NCBI GenBank assembly: GCA_002337145.1
Contig: DDFK01000003.1
Span: 496,001-560,000 of the forward strand
Length of the DNA: 64,000 nt
Source of the DNA: Chitinophagaceae bacterium UBA1930
GTDB taxonomy: Bacteria > Bacteroidota > Bacteroidia > Chitinophagales > Chitinophagaceae
Direction: 5' to 3'
Shown: piece after piece, positions 51,501 to 59,985 of the stretch
Layout of the letters: every line of letters begins with the position of its first letter
Position numbering within the stretch: position 1 is the stretch's first letter
Position numbers and translations under genes: made by a program
Notes under the pieces: model-generated
What the model saw: the letters and a program-made list of their open reading frames with translations, nothing else
Told to the model about the DNA's origin: nothing
Databases searched by the model: none

Positions 51501-52505
51501 TTATTTCTTTTTAGCCAAAATAGAAAAATCCGACTCTTCTTTTACAATAGTATTGCTCAGTTTACCCAGGCCATCAATTTCCATTTCGACTACATCGCCG
51601 TCCTGTAACCATTGCTCTGTATAGTTTGCATCGTTCAGCTTGCCAGTACCGTTGAGTTCCAAAAAGCAGCCTGTGCCAACGGTACCACTGCCTATTACAT
51701 CGCCGGGCTGAATGTTGACGCCATAACTGCAACGCTCAATTATTTCGGCAAAGGTCCAGTCCATATCGCCCACATTGCCTTCGCTTACCTGTTTGCCATT
51801 CACCCAACACTTCATGGCAAGGTTCCATGATTTGCCCACATGGTTTTCTTTCGCGGGGATCTCAAACTGTTCCAGCTCATCCAACGTAACCAGGCAAGGG
51901 CCTATCACGGTGCTGAAATCCTTTCCCTTTGCGGGTCCCAGGTTCAACAGCATTTCTTCCATCTGCAAACGTCTTGCACTCATGTCGTTCATGATCATCA
52001 AACCGCCAATATAACTATCGGCCTGTTCGGCAGGTATATTCCTTCCTTGCTTGCAGATAACAATGGCCGCTTCCAGTTCAAAATCCAGTTTCTCAAAATG
52101 GTCGGGCATGCACTTGATATCGCCTGGGCCCTGTATGCTATGGTGGTTGGTAAAATAAAAAATGGGGTACTGGTCAAACTCCGCAATCATGTCCACTTTC
52201 CTGTTACGCCTTGCGGCAGCAACATGCTGGCGAAAAGCATAGCCGTCCCTGCAGCTTGTTGGGAAAGGTACCGGGGCCAGCAAGTGTACATTGTTCAAAT
52301 CAACACCATTGGCTTTATTGATCCGTCCTTCTTTAATGGCCGCATCCACTGCCTGTGCTATAGGAAACATATCGTCCCAATAATGCAGGAACAGCCCCAT
52401 ACTGCTTGGCAGGTCGGGGTGCAGCAAATCGCAATCGTATAAAAGGTTGTCCACTAAAAAGGCAAGCTGGTCATGGCCATCACGCAGGTAAGAAACTAGT
52501 TTCAT
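51501..52505 (-). CDS. fumarylacetoacetate hydrolase family protein
   Basis: A 334-residue enzyme of the FAH superfamily, which cleaves C-C bonds in beta-diketo acids. The metal-binding Glu-x-Glu motif lies in LDFELEAAIVI with the following D in LMIMNDMSARRLQ; GPAKGKDFSTVIGPCLVT and the late GDVIGSGTVGTGC are diagnostic. It is the first gene of the unit with the flavin reductase and sterol-desaturase-like genes. The likely pathway is tyrosine/homogentisate or related aromatic degradation, though no homogentisate dioxygenase is in the window. Confidence 0.92.
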   Translation of the reverse strand: MKLVSYLRDGHDQLAFLVDNLLYDCDLLHPDLPSSMGLFLHYWDDMFPIAQAVDAAIKEGRINKANGVDLNNVHLLAPVPFPTSCRDGYAFRQHVAAARRNRKVDMIAEFDQYPIFYFTNHHSIQGPGDIKCMPDHFEKLDFELEAAIVICKQGRNIPAEQADSYIGGLMIMNDMSARRLQMEEMLLNLGPAKGKDFSTVIGPCLVTLDELEQFEIPAKENHVGKSWNLAMKCWVNGKQVSEGNVGDMDWTFAEIIERCSYGVNIQPGDVIGSGTVGTGCFLELNGTGKLNDANYTEQWLQDGDVVEMEIDGLGKLSNTIVKEESDFSILAKKK

Positions 52506-52578
52506 CGTTAGGAAATTTTGATGCGAAAGTAGAAGATAATTGTGTCACCAACAGTAGTAATTCTATTAAACTTTACTG

Positions 52579-52598
52579 GTCCCGATAGCTATCGGGAC
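52579..52598. repeat. perfect 20-bp palindrome
   Basis: GTCCCGATAGCTATCGGGAC is its own reverse complement. The CCCGATAGCTATCGGG element is a frequent intergenic repeat in Bacteroidota. It lies upstream of both divergent genes, and no T-run follows. Confidence 0.85.
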
Positions 52599-52625
52599 AC
52601 CCATGTGGATCTTAACCACAACCGG

Positions 52626-52681
52626 GCTTTTACCAAAGCGTATGTAACGTGCTGCCTTCACATATACCCGTTGGTAAAAGC
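52626..52681. repeat. 11-bp inverted repeat
   Basis: GCTTTTACCAA (52626-52636) and TTGGTAAAAGC (52671-52681) are exact reverse complements around a 34-base spacer, between the palindrome and the dispersed repeat. Confidence 0.65.
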
Positions 52682-52701
52682 ATGGCATGTATCCAAACGC
52701 G

Positions 52702-52736
52702 GATGGGTGCGACGCCGGTAAAGCCGGGCCATGCAC
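52702..52736 (-). repeat. dispersed intergenic repeat, copy B
   Basis: On the minus strand it reads GTGCATGGCCC, nine variable bases, GGCGTCGCACCCATC, the same layout as 37689-37723. It lies in the leader of the GH9 gene and would be inside an over-long ORF from 52687, arguing for the start at 52786. Confidence 0.65.
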
Positions 52737-52785
52737 AACAGGTAGCTTCATAAAAAAATCTATCTTACGTGCACAAATACCTTTC

Positions 52786-55332
52786 ATGAAAAAATGTTGC
52801 TTAACCATTGCTGCTGCTTTTGTTTTACTGTTAGGTGTACATGCACAGCAACAAACATGGATACGTATTAACCAGTTGGGCTATGCACCTAAAAGCAGTA
52901 AAGTGGCTGTTTGGTGCAGCAAGACAAACATGGCTTTAAACAGCTTTGAGTTGGTTGATGCAGGTACCCATAAAACAGTATTCAAAAGCAATGCAGGCAA
53001 GGCTTTTGGCAAGTATGGGCCTTTTATGGGAACCTACCGACTTAATTTTTCGTCCTTTGTAAAACCAGGCAGGTATTATATAAAAACGGGCAACACGGTT
53101 TCGCCAACCTTTCGCATTGACCACGATGTGTATAAAGGCACGGCCGATTTTTGCTTGCGTTATATGCGGCAGCAACGCAGTGGCTTTAACCCGTTTTTGA
53201 AAGACAGTTGCCATACACATGATGGTTACGTGTTGTATGGTGCAAAGGCCGGTGTGGCAGACAGTACGCATATAGATGTAAGTGGTGGCTGGCACGATGC
53301 CAGCGATTATTTGCAGTACAGTACCACCAGTGCCAATGCAACGTATCATTTATTAATAGCCTACCGCGATTTTGCACCCGTGTTTACCGATACCAAACAG
53401 GCCAATGGACTGAACGGCAGCAATGGCATTGCCGATGTGTTGGATGAAGCAAAATGGGGGTTGGATTGGCTATTGAAAATGCACCCTGCAGACAGTTTGC
53501 TGTTTAACCAAGTGGGTGATGATAGGGACCACATTAGTATGCGTATACCCAAACAGGATGCACAATACGGTAAAGGTTTTGAACGCCCAGTTTATTTGGT
53601 TACGGGCGAGCCGCAGCAACGTGGCAAGTTCATGAACAATACAACTGGCACAAGCTCTACCGCTGCAAAGTTTGCCAGTACGTTTGCATTGGGGAGTGAA
53701 GTGTTTGGGAATGAACAAAGAGGTTATGCAAAGATGCTGTTAGCAAAAAAAGAATCTGCTTTTCGTTATGCTTTACAAAAATGGGGCGTTGCACAAACTG
53801 TTTCAGTTAAATCTCCTTATATATATGCTGAGGATAACTGGGTAGATGATATGGAACTGATGCTTGCTGCAAAAAACAGTATAGATGGCACCTCAGGATG
53901 TGAAAAGGTAGATCTATGGACTGGATGGTCTTTTGATTTCGCTAAGCAAGAGCCCATTACACCCTGGCTTGGTAAAGACACAGCCAAACATTACCAATGG
54001 TACCCGTTTATCAATATTGGCCATTACGAACTGGCTAAGCAATTAAAAGACAAACGCAGGGATACCATTATTGGTTATTACAAACAAGGCATTGAAGCCG
54101 TATACAATAAAGCAAAGCAGAATGCTTTTTACCGTGGCGTACCTTTTATTTGGTGCAGCAACAATTTAACCGTTGGTTTTGCTACGCAATGTTATTGGTA
54201 CAAACAGTTAAGCAACAGCAAAGCTTATGAGGAACTTGAGCAGGCCAATATTGATTGGCTGTTTGGTTGCAACCCTTGGGGCACTAGTATGGTATACGGT
54301 TTGCCCACATTGGGCGATTGGCCGGAAGACCCGCATTCGGCATTTACACATTTAAAGAACTATCCTATTGATGGTGGTTTGGTGGATGGCCCGGTTTATA
54401 CATCCATCTATAAAAGCCTGATCGGGATAAAGCTTGCAAAAGCTGATGAATATGCCGATTTTCAAAGTGACCTTGCTGTGTACCACGACGATTATGGCGA
54501 TTACAGCACCAATGAACCTACCATGGATGGAACAGCGAGTTTAATTTATTTATTGGCAGCAAAAGAAAACGAGAGCAAAAAACTACCAGCCAAACCTATT
54601 GCTGCTACATTAAGCACTACTACTAAAAATAAAACCGTATCGCATGGTGCCATCATAAAAGGCGATGCTACTAGAAAAGAAATTGCATTGGTATTTACAG
54701 GTGATGAATTTGGCGAAGGCTTACCAACCATCATACAAACATTGCAGGAAGAAAAAGTAAAAGGCTCATTCTTTTTTACGGGCAATTTCTACCGCAACCA
54801 TTCATTTAAAATTTCTGTACAGCAACTGGAAAAGCAGCACCATTATTTAGGTGCACATAGCGATCAACATTTGTTGTATTGCGATTGGAATAAACGGGAT
54901 AGTTTGCTGGTAAGCTATCAAACATTTCAACAAGACTATAACAACAGTTTGCAGGCCATGGAAAATGCAAGTGTGGATAGCAGGAACATCCGCTATTTTA
55001 TTCCGCCTTATGAATGGTGGAACGATAGCGTTGCTACATGGTGCAACTGGAAGGGCGTTAACCTGTTTTCGTTTACGCCCGGTACAAGAAGCAATGCAGA
55101 TTATACCTGGCCGGAACTGGGCAACGTGTACAAAACCAGCGATACCATTATGCAAACCATTAAACGGGTTAATGAACAGCAGCCCAACAAACTCAATGGT
55201 ACCATTTTGTTGATACATGCAGGTACGGACCCTAGAAGGAAAGACAAATTCTATAACCGCTTAAAGGAACTGATCGTTTACTTAAAAAAAGAAGGTTATG
55301 CGTTGAAGAAGATTGATGAGCTGTTGGATTGA
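52786..55332 (+). CDS. GH9 glycoside hydrolase fused to a polysaccharide deacetylase-like domain
   Basis: An 848-residue exported protein from ATG 52786 with a signal peptide (KKCCLTIAAAFVLLLGVHAQ). An Ig-like CelD_N domain (about 23-110, IRINQLGYAP) precedes the GH9 barrel (about 115-600): the base region is GGWHDASDYLQYS (D171, D174) and the acid E577 is in STNEPTMDG. A C-terminal NodB/CE4-like domain (about 630-848) has VFTGDEFG (D640 at the TFDD position) and HSDQH (691-695), the metal-binding H-x3-H. GH9 enzymes are endoglucanases or glucosaminidases; a deacetylase partner suggests an N-acetylated polymer such as chitin-like material. Spacing of the halves is clean, with no frameshift. 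Confidence 0.88.
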   Translation: MKKCCLTIAAAFVLLLGVHAQQQTWIRINQLGYAPKSSKVAVWCSKTNMALNSFELVDAGTHKTVFKSNAGKAFGKYGPFMGTYRLNFSSFVKPGRYYIKTGNTVSPTFRIDHDVYKGTADFCLRYMRQQRSGFNPFLKDSCHTHDGYVLYGAKAGVADSTHIDVSGGWHDASDYLQYSTTSANATYHLLIAYRDFAPVFTDTKQANGLNGSNGIADVLDEAKWGLDWLLKMHPADSLLFNQVGDDRDHISMRIPKQDAQYGKGFERPVYLVTGEPQQRGKFMNNTTGTSSTAAKFASTFALGSEVFGNEQRGYAKMLLAKKESAFRYALQKWGVAQTVSVKSPYIYAEDNWVDDMELMLAAKNSIDGTSGCEKVDLWTGWSFDFAKQEPITPWLGKDTAKHYQWYPFINIGHYELAKQLKDKRRDTIIGYYKQGIEAVYNKAKQNAFYRGVPFIWCSNNLTVGFATQCYWYKQLSNSKAYEELEQANIDWLFGCNPWGTSMVYGLPTLGDWPEDPHSAFTHLKNYPIDGGLVDGPVYTSIYKSLIGIKLAKADEYADFQSDLAVYHDDYGDYSTNEPTMDGTASLIYLLAAKENESKKLPAKPIAATLSTTTKNKTVSHGAIIKGDATRKEIALVFTGDEFGEGLPTIIQTLQEEKVKGSFFFTGNFYRNHSFKISVQQLEKQHHYLGAHSDQHLLYCDWNKRDSLLVSYQTFQQDYNNSLQAMENASVDSRNIRYFIPPYEWWNDSVATWCNWKGVNLFSFTPGTRSNADYTWPELGNVYKTSDTIMQTIKRVNEQQPNKLNGTILLIHAGTDPRRKDKFYNRLKELIVYLKKEGYALKKIDELLD

Positions 55333-55349
55333 AGTACTCTTTTCACGAC

Positions 55350-55634
55350 TTACCATTTTTCCTGCTCATTAATATCTGTTTGCTGTGTGTACTTTTTTCT
55401 TGCCGCTGCTTTTTCCAACTGCCTTTCTATAATGGCATCCGCAATCAATTCGCCGGCATCTGTTTCAGACTTGCCTTCCAGCAGTTGCTTTATTTTATTT
55501 TCATTTACATCCACACGGTACAACAGGTAAATCAATTTTTCAAAATCTGTATCTACTAAATGGTTCATTGCTGCAATGAGGTCTTGCCTGCTTAACTGTT
55601 CTATGATTGCAATATCTAAAAATGGCTGGTTCAT
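55350..55634 (-). CDS. hypothetical helical protein in the DinB operon
   Basis: A 94-residue soluble, helical and charged protein. IIEQLSRQDLIAAMNHLVDTDFEKLIYLLYRVDVNE resembles small Bacteroidota proteins of unknown function. Its start overlaps the DinB-like gene stop by four bases, so it is translated with it. No motif with a known activity. Confidence 0.75.
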   Translation of the reverse strand: MNQPFLDIAIIEQLSRQDLIAAMNHLVDTDFEKLIYLLYRVDVNENKIKQLLEGKSETDAGELIADAIIERQLEKAAARKKYTQQTDINEQEKW

Positions 55635-56095
55635 TTTTGTCTGATGATTTTTTTAAGCAATACTATTTGCCCTAAATGGTAATGGTTATGTTCGGCAACA
55701 CCTTGCAGGTTCTTGTACACAGAGCCATATCCTGCTGCAATTTCCTGTTCCAACCTTTCTTCATTTAACTGCTCAACAGTTTGTGCAAAAGCTTCTGCAT
55801 CTGCAAATGTTTTGTTCAGCAATTGCTGCCAATCTGCTTCGCTTGCAATGACAGGTGCAGTAAGGCTTTGTTCTTGTGTAAAGTTCAACCCACCACCGCT
55901 CAATCTTTCGTGTACAATGTTCAAATAAAAGTTCATGTGAAAAACCAGCATGGCAATGGTGTTGGCTTCAATTGGTTTTGCTATGGCTTCCTGCCAGGTA
56001 ATATCGTTCACCGCATCTTTAATGCAACTGTCTGTCCAGTTATTGCCCGTGTGTATTTCACGTATATGCCGGGCTATTTCTTTTGCTGTATCCAT
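55631..56095 (-). CDS. DinB-like four-helix metalloprotein
   Basis: A 154-residue protein of the DinB/DUF1572 superfamily (four-helix bundle, often with three His binding a metal). The His ligands are probably H53 (VFHMNFY) and two in EHNHYHLGQIVLLKK near the end. Members include thiol S-transferases and damage-inducible proteins; the specific reaction is unknown. It lies 7 bases after the TIGR02757 gene and overlaps the next gene, forming a three-gene unit. Confidence 0.82.
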   Translation of the reverse strand: MDTAKEIARHIREIHTGNNWTDSCIKDAVNDITWQEAIAKPIEANTIAMLVFHMNFYLNIVHERLSGGGLNFTQEQSLTAPVIASEADWQQLLNKTFADAEAFAQTVEQLNEERLEQEIAAGYGSVYKNLQGVAEHNHYHLGQIVLLKKIIRQK

Positions 56096-56102
56096 ACAAT
56101 GC

Positions 56103-56870
56103 TTATTGATATTTTTCCAATGCCCCTAGTGCAAACAATGCAAAATCGTATTTCACCGGGTCTTTTGCATCCAGGGTTTTAAGGTATTCCGTCAGTTCCA
56201 ATGCAGCCTGCCAATCCATTTGTTTTCGGTGCAGTAAGTTGAACCTTGTTGCAACCCTTGCTACATGCAGGTCAACCGGGCAAATCAATTGCGAAGGCTG
56301 TATCTTTTTCCATACGCCAAAATCCACGCCACGGTTATCGTTACGCACCATCCACCGCAAAAACATATTCAGTCTTTTGCAGTTCGATTTTTTGTACGGT
56401 GTGGCCACATGTTTCTTGGTCCTGTTGGGTACATGCTCCAACGAAAAAAAATAATGGTGAAAGCCAATCAACATCTGTTCCACCTCGTTGCCCCATTTTA
56501 TGAATGCCTGTTCCAGCGAAGCATGGTTGCTGTAATGATGCTTGAAAAATTCAATAAAATATAAAAGGTCTGTTGTATTAAATGTGCGGTGCTTAAATGC
56601 TAGCAGTTTCTTCAAATCCGTTTCGGCATGTTGTGTAATGAACTGGTGCGGGGCCATATCCATCAACTGCATCAGCTCTTTGGATTTGTTGATGATAGTG
56701 GTACGGTTGCCCCAGGCAAACATGGCTGCAAAGAAGCCTGCAATTTCTATATCCTGTTTTTGGGTAAATAGGTGCGGAATGCAAATGGGGTCGTCTTTAA
56801 TAAAAGAAGGCTGGTTATACAATTCAACTTTAGCATCCAGAAAATCTTTTAAGTTGCCCTTTGCCATCAT
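56103..56870 (-). CDS. TIGR02757 family protein
   Basis: A 255-residue soluble, helical protein. KDDPICIPHLF, EIAGFFAAMFAWGNRTTIINKS, KRLNMFLRWMVRND, GVDFGVWK and CPVDLHVARVAT are the conserved blocks of this uncharacterised family (DUF2400), found widely in Bacteroidota. The last blocks resemble the HhH/DNA-glycosylase style of helix arrangement, which is a weak hint. First gene of the unit with the DinB-like gene. Confidence 0.92.
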   Translation of the reverse strand: MMAKGNLKDFLDAKVELYNQPSFIKDDPICIPHLFTQKQDIEIAGFFAAMFAWGNRTTIINKSKELMQLMDMAPHQFITQHAETDLKKLLAFKHRTFNTTDLLYFIEFFKHHYSNHASLEQAFIKWGNEVEQMLIGFHHYFFSLEHVPNRTKKHVATPYKKSNCKRLNMFLRWMVRNDNRGVDFGVWKKIQPSQLICPVDLHVARVATRFNLLHRKQMDWQAALELTEYLKTLDAKDPVKYDFALFALGALEKYQ

Positions 56871-56942
56871 TCAAAATTAATAGTAAAGCCATTCTTTGTT
56901 TAAATAAATTTACAAAATGCAATAACCCATTTATATTGTTTT

Positions 56943-58040
56943 ATGCAACAAAATAAGTACCTCAAATATTTCAATCTTTTCTCCTTATTCGATACCAAGC
57001 GTACCAGGGATATTTTTCAGGTAAACCCAACAAGACCTGTACAAAGGGAAGAGGCTGCAGCAATACATATAAACGTGTATGATTACAATGCCGAAAAAAT
57101 GGAAGTGCATACGCCGAACGAAATAAACCAGTGCCGTGTATTTAAAGACAACCAGCACATTAGCTGGATAAACATTGATGGCATTAGAAAAAAAGATATA
57201 GAAGCCATTTGCAGTTGTTACAATATACACCCGCTTATTCAAGAAGATATTTTAAGCGTTGGCCAGCGGCCCAAGATGGACGAAATGGACAATATCCTTT
57301 TCTGCTTATTGAACATGCTTTACTTTAACGAAAAGACAGGCGATGTGGAGCAGGAGCAGATAAGCATTGTGCTGGGTAAGGATTTTGTAATCTCGTTTCA
57401 GGAAGATGCCACAAGGGATGTGTTTGACAGCATCCGTGAAAAACTGAAACTGGCCAATAGCAAACTCAGGCAGAGCGGTGCCGATTATTTGTGTTATGCT
57501 TTATTGGACATGATTGTGGACCATTATTTTTTGGTAATGGATAAACTTGGCGAAAGGATTGAAATGCTGGAGGAAAAAATCATCCGCAGCAGCAACACCA
57601 GGGCCTTGGCAGAAATAAACGACCTGCGAAAAGAACTGATTGTTCTGAAACGGAATGTGGTGCCCGTTCGTGACATTATCAATGGCTTTATGCGTAGCGA
57701 TAGCGAACTGCTGGAAGAACGCACCACCAAGTATTTTAAAGATGTGCATGACCATATATTACAGGCAAACGAGTTTGCGGAAAACTACCGCGATATGATG
57801 ATGAACCTGCAGGACCTTTACCTGAGCAATGTAAACCTGCGTTTAAATGAGGTAATGAAGGTAATGACCATTGTAACCTGCCTGCTTGCACCTGCAACCG
57901 TTATTGGTGGCATATTTGGCATGAACTTCAATATCATTCCCCTTACGCACCACCAGGATGGTTTCTATATTGCCGTAGCTGCAATGTTTGTGATACCTGT
58001 TTTAATGATCATCATTTTTAAAAAACGGGGATGGTTTTAG
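56943..58040 (+). CDS. corA: magnesium/cobalt transporter CorA
   Basis: A 365-residue membrane protein. The long N-terminal cytoplasmic funnel ends in two transmembrane helices, and the ion-selective G326-M327-N328 motif closes the first. ISWINIDGI, HPLIQEDIL and FVISFQED are typical CorA blocks. The pentamer imports Mg2+. It has the normal YGMNF-like context in the form FGMNFNIIP. Divergent from the TIGR02757 gene. Confidence 0.95.
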   Translation: MQQNKYLKYFNLFSLFDTKRTRDIFQVNPTRPVQREEAAAIHINVYDYNAEKMEVHTPNEINQCRVFKDNQHISWINIDGIRKKDIEAICSCYNIHPLIQEDILSVGQRPKMDEMDNILFCLLNMLYFNEKTGDVEQEQISIVLGKDFVISFQEDATRDVFDSIREKLKLANSKLRQSGADYLCYALLDMIVDHYFLVMDKLGERIEMLEEKIIRSSNTRALAEINDLRKELIVLKRNVVPVRDIINGFMRSDSELLEERTTKYFKDVHDHILQANEFAENYRDMMMNLQDLYLSNVNLRLNEVMKVMTIVTCLLAPATVIGGIFGMNFNIIPLTHHQDGFYIAVAAMFVIPVLMIIIFKKRGWF

Positions 58041-58110
58041 TAGCCGTTTGTATTGTATATTTAACCGCTGCTACAATTATAAAATTTAATCTGTCAACCA
58101 ACGAAAAGAA

Positions 58111-59985
58111 ATGAAACTTTTCCATAAGCAATATATATTATTTGTATTGCTTATTGCTGTAATACCTGCACCTGCACAAAGGATGATGGTTGACAGTTTG
58201 CAGCGTAAGGCTTCTTTGGATAAGGCAACTATTGAAAACACAAAAACAATCCTCTCTTTAGCCGAAGCCTATTTAATTGTCAATACCGATTCTTCGCTTA
58301 TTTACAGCAACCTCTCCCTTGCATTGGCAAAGCAGCTTAACAACAAAAGCTTGGAAGCAGACGCTTATGTAATGCTGGGCCAAACCAACGATTATGTAAA
58401 CAGGCAACCCATTGCCCTTGAATATTTTTTGCAGGCCAGGATTATTTTCGAGGAGCTGAAAAGCGATGAAGGGCTCGCCTCTACTTTTTATGCAATTGCC
58501 GAAATGTACAATACGCTTAGGGAGCTGGTTGCCGCCAAAATGTACATGCGTAAATCTTTAATGCTGTACACTATTTTAAAAGACGAGCCGCATATAGCCA
58601 ATGCCTATGGTTCGTTGGGCAATATGTTTTTCAAGGAGAACAATTACGACTCTGCTCAATATTACAACCGGCTTGAATTGTTGATGGGCAGGCAGCAAAA
58701 CAACATCGAAGTGTTACAGGATGCACTGGGCAATATGGCAGATGTATTGATTGCACAGAACAAGTTTACCGAGGCTGAAACATATTTAAAGGAAGCCAAC
58801 GATTACGCCGACCAAATGGGCAGTTATTATGGAATTGCTTATGGCAAGGGCCAACTGGCCAAAATTGCCATAGGCAGAAAGCAGTATGCCAATGCCTTGC
58901 AGCTAGCCAATGAAATTGCGGCTTTTGGCAGGCAATTGAAAATGGATGACCTGCTGATGGATGCTGTTGACATAAAATACAAAACGTACAAGGGACTGCA
59001 TCAAGCAGACTCTGCCCTGCTATATATAGAAATGTACAATGCCCTGGCCGATACGCTTACAGGCAAGGTAAAATCATTGGCATTGGATAGCCTGTTAAGC
59101 AAGTACCGTTTTGAAAAGAAGCAGAAAGAAGTTGAATTATTGAAGCAGACAAACAAATCGCATTACACATTGATCATAGCATTTTGCGGGGCTTTGCTAC
59201 TATCCGGCGGACTGCTTTTTTCTTTTTACAGGAGGAACCTGGAAAGAAAGAAAATGAATGCACAGCTACAGGAGCAATCGTTGAAGCTGCAAAACATCAA
59301 CCAGTTAAAAGACCGGATGTTTTCCATCATCAGTCATGATTTACGTGGCCCTGTTGCTTCGTTGAAATCGTTGATTGATTTTATGAAAGGCAATAGCCTA
59401 AGCAATGAAGAGTCTGAAATGATTGTTCGGGAGCTACGACAAAGTGTTAACGGTGTTGATATGTTATTGGAGAACCTGTTGATTTGGGCAAAGATGCAGA
59501 TCAATGGCGATATCATATCCAAACCAGAGCCTTTGCAGGTTTCATCCATTGTGGAAGAATCGATACTGCTTTATCAAAAATCCGCAACGCAGAAAAATAT
59601 ACAGTTGCAGAATAAAGTTGGCCGCAATATGAGGGTTATGGCCGACAGCAATTACCTGTCGCTCATCATCCGTAACCTGATCAATAATGCCATTAAGTTC
59701 ACAGAAAATAATGGTATTGTTTTAATAGAGGCAACAGCAGTGGATGGGCATGTAAAAATTTGTGTGGAAGACAATGGCATAGGCATGAGCAATGAGGATA
59801 TAGACAAACTCTTCAATCTTGAAAAGCCTTTCAGCAAGCTTGGTACCCTAAACGAAAAAGGTAGCGGCCTGGGTTTAATGTTTGTAAAAGAATATACAGA
59901 ACGTTGCGGTGGCAAGTTTTCCATCACCAGCAAAAAAGATAAGGGCAGCAGGTTCTGCATCACGCTACCCGATGGCAAATGCTAA
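58111..59985 (+). CDS. TPR-containing sensor histidine kinase
   Basis: A 624-residue protein built like the kinase at 29039-30895: signal peptide (to about 22), periplasmic TPR array (about 45-310, EADAYVMLGQTNDYVNRQPIALEYFLQA), one transmembrane helix (352-372), coiled coil, then kinase. The H box is IISHDLRGP (H409), the N box NLINNAIKFTEN, G1 EDNGIGMSNED and G2 GSGLGLMFVKEY. Its stop overlaps the convergent PorP-like gene by four bases. No adjacent response regulator. Confidence 0.92.
   Translation: MKLFHKQYILFVLLIAVIPAPAQRMMVDSLQRKASLDKATIENTKTILSLAEAYLIVNTDSSLIYSNLSLALAKQLNNKSLEADAYVMLGQTNDYVNRQPIALEYFLQARIIFEELKSDEGLASTFYAIAEMYNTLRELVAAKMYMRKSLMLYTILKDEPHIANAYGSLGNMFFKENNYDSAQYYNRLELLMGRQQNNIEVLQDALGNMADVLIAQNKFTEAETYLKEANDYADQMGSYYGIAYGKGQLAKIAIGRKQYANALQLANEIAAFGRQLKMDDLLMDAVDIKYKTYKGLHQADSALLYIEMYNALADTLTGKVKSLALDSLLSKYRFEKKQKEVELLKQTNKSHYTLIIAFCGALLLSGGLLFSFYRRNLERKKMNAQLQEQSLKLQNINQLKDRMFSIISHDLRGPVASLKSLIDFMKGNSLSNEESEMIVRELRQSVNGVDMLLENLLIWAKMQINGDIISKPEPLQVSSIVEESILLYQKSATQKNIQLQNKVGRNMRVMADSNYLSLIIRNLINNAIKFTENNGIVLIEATAVDGHVKICVEDNGIGMSNEDIDKLFNLEKPFSKLGTLNEKGSGLGLMFVKEYTERCGGKFSITSKKDKGSRFCITLPDGKC

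Noticed and set aside
52687..52785. 33-residue N-terminal extension of the GH9 protein
   Set aside because: It lies over the dispersed repeat copy and would bury the signal peptide; ATG 52786 starts directly with a normal signal sequence.
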